Shown: piece after piece, positions 1 through 8,097 of the stretch | How positions within the stretch are numbered: the first letter of the stretch is position 1 | Layout of the letters: the number at the start of each line of letters is the position of its first letter | DNA from: Candidatus Cybelea septentrionalis | GTDB taxonomy: Bacteria; Vulcanimicrobiota; Vulcanimicrobiia; Vulcanimicrobiales; Vulcanimicrobiaceae | Length of the DNA: 50,473 nucleotides | NCBI GenBank assembly: GCA_003158175.1 | Contig: PMHJ01000042.1 | Span: 1-50,473 of the forward strand | Reading direction: 5' to 3' | Program-made: the position numbers and the translations under genes | Notes under the pieces: model-generated | Databases searched by the model: none | The model's input: the letters and a program-made list of their open reading frames with translations, nothing else | Told to the model about the DNA's origin: nothing

Positions 1-897
1 GACGAGCAGCACCGCTTCGGCGTGCTGCAGCGCAAGCGGCTGATGAAGAAGCCCAATCAGGCCGAGCCCGACGTGCTGGTGATGACGGCGACGCCGATTC
101 CCCGGACGCTCGCACAATCGGCGTACGCGGACCTCGACGTCTCGACAATCGACGAGCTGCCACCCGGCCGAACCCCGGTCCTAACGTATGCTCTTCGAAC
201 GAGCCGCTTGAGCCTGGTCTACGATTTGGTGCGAAAGAACGTGGCGGCGGGGCGTCAGGCCTATATCGTCGCGCCGGCCATCGAGGAAGGGGAGAACGCG
301 CTGACGAGCGCGATCGCGGAAGCCGAGCGCCTGCGCCGCGACGTGTTTGCGGATCTGCGGCTGGGATTGCTGCACGGGCGTTTGGCGTCGCGCGAGAAGG
401 AGGAGATCATGTCGAGTTTTGTACGCGGCGAACTCGACGTGCTGGTCTCGACGACCGTGATCGAAGTCGGTGTCGACGTCGCGAACGCAACGGTGATGGT
501 GGTTCTCGACGCGCATCGCTACGGGCTGGCGCAGCTCCATCAGCTGCGCGGGCGAGTCGGTCGAGGCGCCGCTAGCTCCTACTGCATCTTCGTCTATCCC
601 GACGATACCGACAGCGAGCGGCTCGAGATCCTGATGCGTTCTAACGATGGCTTCGAGATCGCCGATGAGGATCTGCGGATTCGCGGACCGGGGCAGCTTT
701 CGGGAACGATCCAGTCCGGAGCCGCCGACCTGCGCCTGGGCGATTTGGTGCGCGACATCGACGTGTATCGCGCCGCGAGAGCGGCTGCCGAGCTGATCGT
801 TGCCGGCGATCCGGCGCTGGGGCGCCCCGAACACGCCGGGCTGCGCGCCGTGCTTGCGGCCCAGCCCAGTACGCGATCGCTGCTGCTTTCGTCGTGA
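1..897 (+). CDS. recG: ATP-dependent DNA helicase RecG, C-terminal part (5' truncated by window edge)
   Basis: RecG is a superfamily 2 helicase that remodels stalled replication forks and Holliday junctions. The frame is open from base 1, so only the last 298 residues are present and the N-terminal wedge domain and Walker A lie outside the window. Visible are the DEQH box (motif II) at residues 1-4, the TATPIPRT motif III from residue 29, STTVIEVGVDV (motif V region) and QLRGRVGRG (motif VI) at 181-189, followed by the RecG-type C-terminus (DGFEIAEEDLRIRGPG-like, then SGTIQSG). Mfd shares the helicase motifs, but the DLRIRGPG-GTIQSG ending and the short tail after it fit RecG. The gene lies upstream of rsmD-coaD, its usual neighbourhood in several phyla. 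Confidence 0.93.
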   Translation, partial: DEQHRFGVLQRKRLMKKPNQAEPDVLVMTATPIPRTLAQSAYADLDVSTIDELPPGRTPVLTYALRTSRLSLVYDLVRKNVAAGRQAYIVAPAIEEGENALTSAIAEAERLRRDVFADLRLGLLHGRLASREKEEIMSSFVRGELDVLVSTTVIEVGVDVANATVMVVLDAHRYGLAQLHQLRGRVGRGAASSYCIFVYPDDTDSERLEILMRSNDGFEIADEDLRIRGPGQLSGTIQSGAADLRLGDLVRDIDVYRAARAAAELIVAGDPALGRPEHAGLRAVLAAQPSTRSLLLSS

Positions 898-931
898 GGG
901 TTCGCGGGCCGCGGCGCGAATAGCGCCGCCA

Positions 932-3589
932 ATGTATAAGCGGGGCATCTTCATAGCGGCCGTCACGGCCGTACTCTTTTCGGTGCTTGGAACCGGGGCC
1001 CGCGCTGCCTCACCCGACGTGGCGCGCACGACGCTCTCCAATGGCTTGCGCGTCATCGTCGTACGCAATACTCTCGCGCCGGTCGTTACGACGGTTCTCA
1101 ACTACGAGGCCGGCTCCGACGAACAGTGGATTCCCGGCCTCGCTCACGCGACGGAACACATGATGTTTCGGGGAAGCGCTACGCTTTCGTCCTCTCAGCT
1201 GATGGAAGCGGTCGGAATCACGGGCGGCGACTTCGATGCCGATACGACGCCGACGGTCACGAAGTATTACTTTACGGTGCCGTCGGCCTATCTCGACATC
1301 GCGCTGCGGGCCGAACGGTCGCGCGCGACAGGTCTTCTGATGTCGCAGAAGCTGTGGGGTCAGGAGCGTGGTGCGATCACGCAAGAGGTGCAGCAGGATC
1401 AAAGCAACGCCTTCTATCGGCTCTTCGTCAAGATGCAAGATCGCCTGATTGGCGGTACGCCGTACGCGAAGAACACGTTGGGAACCGTCGCCGATTTCGC
1501 CAACAGCGTCAACAGCACGCAGCTGCTGCGCTTCTACCATACCTGGTATCATCCAAACAACGCCGTCTATATCATTGCCGGGGACGTCGACCCAGCGCAG
1601 ACGATCGCGCAGGTGCGCCGGCTTTTTGGCGACATACCCTCAGCCAAACTTCCCGCGCGCGAGCCGGTGCATCTCCGGCCGCTTAAAGCGGCGCTCTTCC
1701 ACGAGAAGTCGGATCAGGCATTTACACTAGTCGCCTTGGGCTATCGCTTCCCCGGTTACGACAGTCCCGATTATGCGACCGGTGAGATCTTGGGCGACGT
1801 GCTCTCGAGCGCGCGCAGCAATTTGGGAGGTATGGGTTATACGGGACAAGCCTTAGGGGCCGCCTTCGAGGCGCAAGCCTTCCCCAAAATAGGTCTTGGA
1901 ATTGCGTTTGCCGCGGTTCCGGTCAGCGTACCGCCGGCGACCGTGGAGCGCGAGCTGCGCGGTATCATCGACGGCTATAAGAAGACCGGAGTGCCGGCGG
2001 AGCTCGTCGAGGCTGCCAAACTCCGCGAAATTTCCCAGCTCGAGTTCAATGCGAACTCGATCGAAGGCTTGGCCCTGGAGTGGAGTCAAGCCGTCGCCGT
2101 GCAAGGCCTCACGTCGCCCGACGATATGGTCGCGCAGTATCAGCGAGTCAGCGTTGCGGACGTCAACCGAGTGTTGCGAACCTATCTCGATAACCAGCGC
2201 GTCGTCGTGGCCTATGCCGTGCCGCAAAACGTCGGAGTCGCGAAGCCGAGCGGACAGATGGCCAAAGAGAACAACGAAATTCCTCCGACCTCCCACGAGC
2301 CGCTGCCGAGCTGGGCACAGCACATTCTCGATAACTTGCGTGTGCCGCAGCAGACGATTTCGCCGACCGATATGACCTTGGCCAACGGCATTCGCCTAAT
2401 CGTGCAGCCCGAAAGTATTTCGCATACGATCGTGGTCGCGGGCAAGATTCAAAACAACGAAGACCTCCAAGTGCCGCCGGGACGGGAGGGCGTTGCGGAC
2501 GTAACGGACGGCCTTCTACCCTTCGGAACGACGACGTACGACCGAATCGCATTCCAAACGGAACTCGACAAGATCGCTGCGTCAACCGAGGCCGGCACCG
2601 ATTTCGGGCTCGACGTCCTGTCGTCGCAGTTCGACCGCGGAATGCAGTTGCTCGCCGACGAGGAGCTTCATCCGGCGTTTCGGCCGGCGGATTTCTCCGT
2701 CGTGCAACAACAGACCGCGGGGGAGCTTGCCGGCGACATGAGCACGCCGCAACACCTGGCGGACGTCGCCTTAAATAAAGCGCTCTACCCGCCGGGGGAC
2801 CCCGAGCAGCGCTTCGCCACGCCAAAGAGCGTTGGTGCGCTGACGCTCGCCGACGTGAAGAGCTGGTTCGCAACGGCCTATCGTCCCGACCTCACGACCA
2901 TCGTCGTGATCGGCGATACGACGCCGGAGGCGGCGAAGGCGATCGTTGAAAAGTACTTCGGAGCATGGCAGGCGACGGGGCCGAAGCCGAACGTCGAGCT
3001 GCCACCCGTCCCGCAAAACGCGCCGAGTCAAATCGACGTTCCGGCAACCGGTCGCGTGCAATCCTCCGTGCGCTTGATGGAGACGCTCGATCTGGTCCGC
3101 AACAATCCCGCCTGGCCGCTGCTTCAGCTCGCCAACAGCGTTCTAACGGGCGGATTCTACTCGTCGTTGCTCTTCCACGATCTGCGCGAAGTGCATGGTT
3201 ACGCGTACTCGATCCAAAGCCGCTTCGCGGGGAACAAGACTCGAGCGACGTTTTCCTTGGAATATGGCTGCGATCCGCAGAACATCGTGCCGGCCGAATC
3301 CCAAATAGCGGCCGTCTTGTCCAAGCTGCAGCGCGAGCCGATCGAACCCGATCGGCTACTGCGCGCCAAGGCCTTACTGATGGGCGATGTTCCGATCCGC
3401 GAAGCGAGCTACGATGGCGTGACCGAACAGCTGCTGAACTATGCGTCGCTCGATCTTCCGCTCGACCAGAACGTCATCGACGCGCGGGCACAGCTCGATG
3501 CGACGCAAGAGAGCGTTCGGGCGGCCTTGGCTAAGTACGTACGGCCGCAGGACTTCGTGCGTGTCGTAACCGGCCCGGGGCCGCGCTAG
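932..3589 (+). CDS. Secreted two-domain M16 (pitrilysin/insulinase-like) zinc protease
   Basis: An 885-residue protein beginning with a signal peptide (about residues 1-26, ending ARAAS), so it acts in the periplasm or envelope. The N-terminal half carries the inverted zinc motif HxxEH at 72-76 (HATEH). A Glu near residue 152 sits at the spacing expected for the third ligand. A second M16 unit starts near residue 480; at the matching place (about 518) it reads GREGVADVTDG, so the zinc motif is lost and this half is probably structural. The chosen ATG lies 34 bases after recG. The frame is open further upstream, but an earlier start would overlap recG and lose the signal peptide. Substrate unknown. 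Confidence 0.9.
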   Translation: MYKRGIFIAAVTAVLFSVLGTGARAASPDVARTTLSNGLRVIVVRNTLAPVVTTVLNYEAGSDEQWIPGLAHATEHMMFRGSATLSSSQLMEAVGITGGDFDADTTPTVTKYYFTVPSAYLDIALRAERSRATGLLMSQKLWGQERGAITQEVQQDQSNAFYRLFVKMQDRLIGGTPYAKNTLGTVADFANSVNSTQLLRFYHTWYHPNNAVYIIAGDVDPAQTIAQVRRLFGDIPSAKLPAREPVHLRPLKAALFHEKSDQAFTLVALGYRFPGYDSPDYATGEILGDVLSSARSNLGGMGYTGQALGAAFEAQAFPKIGLGIAFAAVPVSVPPATVERELRGIIDGYKKTGVPAELVEAAKLREISQLEFNANSIEGLALEWSQAVAVQGLTSPDDMVAQYQRVSVADVNRVLRTYLDNQRVVVAYAVPQNVGVAKPSGQMAKENNEIPPTSHEPLPSWAQHILDNLRVPQQTISPTDMTLANGIRLIVQPESISHTIVVAGKIQNNEDLQVPPGREGVADVTDGLLPFGTTTYDRIAFQTELDKIAASTEAGTDFGLDVLSSQFDRGMQLLADEELHPAFRPADFSVVQQQTAGELAGDMSTPQHLADVALNKALYPPGDPEQRFATPKSVGALTLADVKSWFATAYRPDLTTIVVIGDTTPEAAKAIVEKYFGAWQATGPKPNVELPPVPQNAPSQIDVPATGRVQSSVRLMETLDLVRNNPAWPLLQLANSVLTGGFYSSLLFHDLREVHGYAYSIQSRFAGNKTRATFSLEYGCDPQNIVPAESQIAAVLSKLQREPIEPDRLLRAKALLMGDVPIREASYDGVTEQLLNYASLDLPLDQNVIDARAQLDATQESVRAALAKYVRPQDFVRVVTGPGPR

Positions 3590-3612
3590 TGGCCGTTCCA
3601 GGTCACTAGGCC

Positions 3613-4314
3613 ATGGATGCCATCCAAGGAATTGGCTTCGATCTCGATCACACGCTTGCCATCGACAATCATCTCGAGCGAGTTGCGTTCCTGCGCCTGC
3701 TAAAGAGCGTGTCGTCGCGAGGGGGCCGGGTGCTGGGTACCCTTTCCGACCAAATCGATGGCATCGATCGACTACTGCAGCGTCAGCGAAACGGCGAGTT
3801 TACGATCGATGAAGCGGTTCGTCTCTTCGCGGCAGAGCGCGGTTTGCCCAACGGCGATTGGTTCGTCGAGTCCTTCCGGGAGATCGCCGTCGGGAGCGTT
3901 GAGGAGTTCCTGGTATCGCTCCCGGGCGTCGATCAGACAATGGAAGAGTTGCAAAAGCGCGGAATCCAGGTAGCCGTGTTAACCAACGGTTGGAACCCCC
4001 TGCAGAAGCGTAAAGCGGAGCAGGTCGGCTTCCGCGGGCCGGTCCTCGTAAGCAGCGAGATCGGCGAGCGAAAGCCCTCGATGGCCGCCTTCGAGCGGCT
4101 CTTGCACGTCCTGGGCACGGAGACGCGACACACCTGCTACGTGGGAGATGACCCGCACGACGACATCACCGGCGCGCAGGCTGCCGGCCTCCAAACCGTA
4201 TGGATCGACTGGGAAGGCCGGGCGTACCCCGACAACGTGCCGCGGCCTACCCACACGATTCGCGCGTTTCCGGAGCTGTTGGAGTTCGTGCCGCAATGCG
4301 TACGCGCGTCATGA
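3613..4314 (+). CDS. HAD-superfamily phosphatase
   Basis: A 233-residue haloacid-dehalogenase-fold hydrolase, probably cytosolic, acting on an unidentified phosphorylated small molecule. All four HAD motifs are visible: DLDHT at residues 10-14 (nucleophile and acid aspartates), the Thr of VLTNG near 122, the Lys of GERKPS near 154, and VGDDPHDD near 177-184 for magnesium binding. An all-helical cap fits between motifs I and II (about residues 17-105), as in phosphoglycolate phosphatase-like enzymes. The start follows the M16 gene by 23 bases and the 3' end overlaps the next gene, so co-transcription is likely. The substrate cannot be named from sequence. Confidence 0.85.
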   Translation: MDAIQGIGFDLDHTLAIDNHLERVAFLRLLKSVSSRGGRVLGTLSDQIDGIDRLLQRQRNGEFTIDEAVRLFAAERGLPNGDWFVESFREIAVGSVEEFLVSLPGVDQTMEELQKRGIQVAVLTNGWNPLQKRKAEQVGFRGPVLVSSEIGERKPSMAAFERLLHVLGTETRHTCYVGDDPHDDITGAQAAGLQTVWIDWEGRAYPDNVPRPTHTIRAFPELLEFVPQCVRAS

Positions 4315-6038
4315 TCGGCCGCGGGTTTCTCGCGTGCGTTGCGTGTCTCGTCGTTTGCACGGCGGCGACACCCATCGCCAATTATCAAGGGAAGCTCGTC
4401 GATCTCGAGCGCAGCTATACGATGTGGTCCTTTGCAGAGAATCCATCGTCCGCGACCGACGCGGGGATTCACACCTACGACTCGCAGCTCGCGGATTATT
4501 CGCCGGCAACCCAAACTGCGGAGATGGAGCGCCTGCGCCGCTATCGCAACGAGCTGGCTGCCCTCGAGCCTCCGTCGGACGCGAGCGCTCACGAGCGAGT
4601 CGACTATCTGCTGATACGCGCGAATCTCGAGGGCGACTGGTGGGGACGAACCGTTTTGCGAGGGTTGCAACGCAATCCGAGCTTGTACGAAGGCGAGTGT
4701 AGCAACGGGATCTTCTCGATCGTCAAACGGAAGTATGCCACTGATGAGGTTCGCGTGCGCGCCGCTATCGCACGGCTGCGCGCGTGCCCTCGCGTGCTCG
4801 ATCAAGGGCGCGCGAATCTCTCGCAGCCCGTTCGCGAGTTCGCGCAGATTGCTTCGGACGATATTCGCGACGGCGACTCGCTTTATACGACGACGCTCGA
4901 CGAGATTGCGCGGGACACATCGCCGGCCACGCGCAGCGATCTCGCCGCGGCACAGGCAGTCGCACTAAAGGCCCTGCATGCCTATCGAAGCTGGCTCGAC
5001 GCGCACATGAACGGTTTTGCCGCGGGCGGCTTCGCCGTCGGACGCAAGCAGTACGATTGGTACCTTCGGCGAGTGCTGCTTCTGCCATTCGACTCGGCGC
5101 AGGTTGCCGAAATCGGCCGCTTGGAGCTGGCGAGAGATCGTGCTTTAGAAACGTGGGAAGCCAGCCGCGACGCGCACGAGCCGGCGGCCTCGCCGCCGCC
5201 CGCATTTGATTCGAAGGAGGCCTTCTTAGCGTACTACGAACGCAGCCTCCAGCGGCTGATCTCGTTCATCAACTCCCACGAAATCGTCGACATCCCCCCG
5301 TATATCGGGCCGTTCCACATCGTTGAAGTGCCGAAGGCCCTGGCGGCGACATATCCCGGCGGATTCATGAATCCGCCGCAGATGTTTTCCAGCGATTCGC
5401 AGGGGTTCTACTTCGTGCCGGATTTTAGTTCGGCCAATCAAAGCTTCTTCGTCGCACAAGCGCGCCAGTCGGTCCTGCCGCTGCTCGGCCACGAGGGTAT
5501 CCCCGGCCATTTCATGCAGTTCACCTACGCCTATCACAATCCCGACTTCGTGCGCCACGTGCAAGGCGACGGTGTTTTCGCCGAAGGCTGGGCCTTTTAC
5601 GGTGAAGAGATGCTGATGCGCGAAGGTTTGTATGAAGACGATCCGGGCGCTCGCCAACAGGTGATTCACTTGATGCGCCACCGCGCAACTCGAATCGGCG
5701 TGGACGTGGGTTTGGCTACCGGCGCGATGACGCTGCCGCAAGCGATTGCATACTTTGAAAAGAACGCCGGCATCGATGAGGAAACGGCGCGCGGCGAGGG
5801 AACCCGCTTCGCGATGGGGCCCGGCCAAGCCATCGATTATCTCGTCGGAAAGACGCAGATTGAAATCCTGCTGGGACTCATACGCGACCGCGAGGGCGCG
5901 GGATTTTCCTTGAGGCATTTCCACGACCAACTGCTCTCGTACGGCACGGTTCCGTATTCTACGATCCGCTACGAGTGGCTCGGCGACGATTCGTGGCTCC
6001 GGCCGTCACTGCAGCCGCTGGCACCGCAGGAGTTCTAA
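4296..6038 (+). CDS. Secreted DUF885-family protein (putative metallopeptidase)
   Basis: A 580-residue protein of the DUF885 family. An N-terminal hydrophobic segment (about residues 5-24) reads as a signal peptide and includes two cysteines. The family core is clear: HEGIPGH (HExxxGH) at 399-405, FAEGWAFYGEE near 428-437 and a following RHRATRIGVDVGLATG block. This arrangement is expected for a zinc-dependent hydrolase, but the reaction of the family is poorly defined. I chose the ATG at 4296 because a GGAG lies about 11 bases upstream. A second ATG at 4311 would overlap the HAD stop as ATGA and is a reasonable alternative. The gene sits between the HAD phosphatase and rsmD. Confidence 0.85.
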   Translation: MRTRVMIGRGFLACVACLVVCTAATPIANYQGKLVDLERSYTMWSFAENPSSATDAGIHTYDSQLADYSPATQTAEMERLRRYRNELAALEPPSDASAHERVDYLLIRANLEGDWWGRTVLRGLQRNPSLYEGECSNGIFSIVKRKYATDEVRVRAAIARLRACPRVLDQGRANLSQPVREFAQIASDDIRDGDSLYTTTLDEIARDTSPATRSDLAAAQAVALKALHAYRSWLDAHMNGFAAGGFAVGRKQYDWYLRRVLLLPFDSAQVAEIGRLELARDRALETWEASRDAHEPAASPPPAFDSKEAFLAYYERSLQRLISFINSHEIVDIPPYIGPFHIVEVPKALAATYPGGFMNPPQMFSSDSQGFYFVPDFSSANQSFFVAQARQSVLPLLGHEGIPGHFMQFTYAYHNPDFVRHVQGDGVFAEGWAFYGEEMLMREGLYEDDPGARQQVIHLMRHRATRIGVDVGLATGAMTLPQAIAYFEKNAGIDEETARGEGTRFAMGPGQAIDYLVGKTQIEILLGLIRDREGAGFSLRHFHDQLLSYGTVPYSTIRYEWLGDDSWLRPSLQPLAPQEF

Positions 6039-6044
6039 GAAAGC

Positions 6045-6590
6045 GTGCCGCGGATCACCGGTGGATCGCTAGGAAGTCGAAAGCTTCGCTCGCCGAAGGG
6101 GACGCAAGTGCGCCCGACGCCGGGACGCGTCAAGGAGTCGCTCTTTTCGATCTTGATGAATCGTCTCGAGGGCGCCGCGGTGTTAGATCTTTTCGCCGGC
6201 ACCGGTGCCATTGGTTTTGAAGCCGCGTCGCGCGGCGCCGCCCGCGTCGTGGCGGTGGAAGCTCAGCGTGACATTGCCAATGCGATTGAAGAAGCGGTCA
6301 AGCAACTCGGTATTGGAGATGTGGTGACGGTGTTTCAGGCACCGGCCGAACGGGCGCTCTACCGCCTCGAAGGGCCGTTCGACATCGTCTATCTCGACCC
6401 GCCGTACGCCGATCCGGTGCCGTTGCAACTTTTCCGTCTAATGCAGGAGCGGAAGTTGCTCGCCTCCGAGGCGATCGTCGTTTACGAGCACGCCGCCAAG
6501 CGAATCTTGCCGCAGATACCCGGGTATCGCTCGGTACGCGAAGAAGTCTACGGCGATGTCGGGCTCGCTTTCCTGACGCCGGAATCTTGA
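6045..6590 (+). CDS. rsmD: 16S rRNA (guanine-966-N2)-methyltransferase RsmD
   Basis: Methylates G966 of 16S rRNA using S-adenosylmethionine. The 181-residue length is typical. The N-terminal block with PRITGGSLGSRKLRSP and RPTPGRVKESLFSIL is diagnostic of the family. The SAM loop DLFAGTG is at residues 48-54 and the N2-guanine methyltransferase catalytic motif DPPY at 118-121. The start is GTG, preceded by AGGAG about 11 bases upstream. The stop overlaps the first candidate start of coaD as TTGA. The rsmD-coaD pairing is a widely conserved gene order. Confidence 0.95.
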   Translation: MPRITGGSLGSRKLRSPKGTQVRPTPGRVKESLFSILMNRLEGAAVLDLFAGTGAIGFEAASRGAARVVAVEAQRDIANAIEEAVKQLGIGDVVTVFQAPAERALYRLEGPFDIVYLDPPYADPVPLQLFRLMQERKLLASEAIVVYEHAAKRILPQIPGYRSVREEVYGDVGLAFLTPES

Positions 6591-7102
6591 CGAACGGCAA
6601 ACTCGAGCGCGTGACGCGCGCCGTCTACCCGGGATCGTTCGATCCGCCTACGAACGGCCATTTGGACGTGATCGAGCGCGCCGCCGGGTGCTTCGGCGAA
6701 CTCATCGTGGCCATCGTCGTTAACCCGCAGAAACGGACACCGATGTTCTCATTGCAAGAACGCGAGGATATGCTCAAGGCCAGCGTGACCTCCATTGGCG
6801 GCGTGCGTGTCGAGCATTTTCGGGGCCTTCTCGCGGACTACGTGAAAGCCGCCGAAGCAGACGTTATCGTGAAGGGTCTCCGCGTCGTCTCCGACTTCGA
6901 AAGTGAGATGTCGGCCGCGATGATGAACCGGTCGCTTTCGGACGTCGATACGCTCTTTCTGATGGCGGATCAGAAATATTCTTTCGTGAGCTCCAGTCTC
7001 GTCAAGGAAGTCTTTTTTCTCGGCGGCGACGTCGCCGCGCTGGTCCCCGAACCCGTTCTTCGCGTAATGGCGGAGAAACGCAACAACTTGCAACGGAGGT
7101 AA
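6587..7102 (+). CDS. coaD: Phosphopantetheine adenylyltransferase (CoaD)
   Basis: Transfers AMP from ATP to 4'-phosphopantetheine, the penultimate step of coenzyme A synthesis. The nucleotidyltransferase motif is PGSFDPPTNGH, with TxGH at residues 22-25. VKGLRVVSDFESEM and the SSSLVKE block near residue 134 match the family, although Lys replaces the usual Arg after SSSLV. I start at TTG 6587, which overlaps the rsmD stop as TTGA, because the same coupling occurs at tsf, cdsA and rseP in this window. GTG at 6611 would give a more standard N-terminus (V-TRAVYPGS) and is a real alternative. The product is 171 residues from TTG or 163 from GTG. Confidence 0.94.
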   Translation: MTNGKLERVTRAVYPGSFDPPTNGHLDVIERAAGCFGELIVAIVVNPQKRTPMFSLQEREDMLKASVTSIGGVRVEHFRGLLADYVKAAEADVIVKGLRVVSDFESEMSAAMMNRSLSDVDTLFLMADQKYSFVSSSLVKEVFFLGGDVAALVPEPVLRVMAEKRNNLQRR

Positions 7103-7104
7103 CG

Positions 7105-7650
7105 ATGTCGGTTTATCGCGTGCTGGACAAACTTGAGGCCTACGTTCACGAAGGAACGTGGTTGCCGGCGGGTTACCGCATCCTGTCGGAGGAACGGTTG
7201 ATCGAACTTCTCGAGAAAATTAGGGCATCGCTGCCCGAAGAAGTCGGACGCGCCAAAGTGATCGCCAAAGATCACGATCGCATGATGCGAGTCGCGCAAG
7301 AGAAGGCGCAGGCGATCGTCGACGAAGCGGCCAGTAGACACGAGGAGTTGGTGGACGATAGCGAGATCGTGAGGCGGGCCCGCACCACTGCCGACGTCGT
7401 GCTCCGCGAGGCCGAGGAAAAAGCACGCAAGGTTCGCGAGGGCGCCGATCGGTACGCAAACGACGTGCTGGCCGAGATGGAAGGCCGCCTGTTCGGTGCG
7501 CTCGGGGCGGTCCGCAAAGGGCGCCAAGTGCTCGACGGCCAGCCGCAGGGCGCGGAGCGCCCGCTCGAGGAAGCCGCGGCCAAGAGCAAGCGTGCGGCCT
7601 TTGACTTGCAGAACGCCGCTGACGAGACTGCCGCCCTCGAATCAGTCTGA
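7105..7650 (+). CDS. Coiled-coil protein of the DivIVA / ATPase peripheral-stalk-like type
   Basis: A 181-residue charged, alanine-rich protein with no membrane segment. The first 50 residues form a compact block (VLDKLEAYVHEGTWLP then LIELLEKIRASLPEE). A long predicted helix follows, about residues 50-150, with repeated A-EEA/EKA heptads such as AQEKAQAIVDEAA and REAEEKARKVREGA. Proteins with this layout follow coaD in many Firmicutes-like genomes and are variously labelled DivIVA-like or ATP-synthase-b-like, without demonstrated function. The start has a strong Shine-Dalgarno sequence, GGAGGT, 5 bases before the ATG. The gene begins 2 bases after the coaD stop. A scaffold or division-related role is only a guess. 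Confidence 0.8.
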   Translation: MSVYRVLDKLEAYVHEGTWLPAGYRILSEERLIELLEKIRASLPEEVGRAKVIAKDHDRMMRVAQEKAQAIVDEAASRHEELVDDSEIVRRARTTADVVLREAEEKARKVREGADRYANDVLAEMEGRLFGALGAVRKGRQVLDGQPQGAERPLEEAAAKSKRAAFDLQNAADETAALESV

Positions 7651-7668
7651 GCGGCCCCCCGTTTGGGA

Positions 7669-8097
7669 ATGAGCGTGAGCATGAAACATATTGCAACCAT
7701 GCTCGCGCTCGCCGGGATGCTAACTGCGCCGGCCTTGAGCGCGCAACTCGGCGGCATCTCCGGCACGGTCGTGGATGCGAAGACGGGCCAGCCGATGGCG
7801 CACGCGACGCTCTATTACTATCGAAGCCCCTATCTCGAGAACGGTCCAAACCATATCGCGACGCTGAAGACGAACGGCCACGGTTTCTTCAGCGACGTTA
7901 CGCTGGATCCGGGACGGTATATCGTCATGGCGAGATTCCCCGGTAAGGTCGAAGGATGCGCCGTCGATGACGTGATGGGCGGCGAGGTTACGCGCATGCA
8001 CATCGAGATCGGTCACGACGCGATCATGTGCACCGGACCGCGGGTCCACTCGGCGCTCGTCGATCCGAACGCTACATCGGACGTCTACAGAATCTAG
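7669..8097 (+). CDS. Small secreted protein with carboxypeptidase-regulatory-like (CNA-B/Ig-type) fold
   Basis: About 142 residues: a signal peptide (roughly residues 1-25, ending LSAQ), then one domain resembling carboxypeptidase regulatory-like folds. Key cues are GGISGTVVDAKTGQPMAHATLYYY near residue 28 onward and the DPGRYIVMARFPG strand pair later on. Such domains are beta-sandwiches used in envelope or extracellular proteins and are not enzymes. Two cysteines in the C-terminal third (GCAVDD, MCTGP) could form a disulfide. Start choice is uncertain among TTG 7663, ATG 7669 and ATG 7681; all keep the signal peptide. Its stop shares the bases CTAG with the stop of the convergent regulator gene. 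Confidence 0.7.
   Translation: MSVSMKHIATMLALAGMLTAPALSAQLGGISGTVVDAKTGQPMAHATLYYYRSPYLENGPNHIATLKTNGHGFFSDVTLDPGRYIVMARFPGKVEGCAVDDVMGGEVTRMHIEIGHDAIMCTGPRVHSALVDPNATSDVYRI

Noticed and set aside
800-931. Upstream extension of the M16 protein
   Set aside because: It overlaps recG, and the signal peptide begins at 932.
181-1101. Long open frame on the minus strand opposite recG and the M16 gene
   Set aside because: It is antisense to recognised protein families, has no family features and reflects GC-rich codon bias.
2163-2873. Long minus-strand open frame inside the M16 gene
   Set aside because: Arg/Ala/Ser-rich shadow translation; the plus strand has clear M16 sequence.
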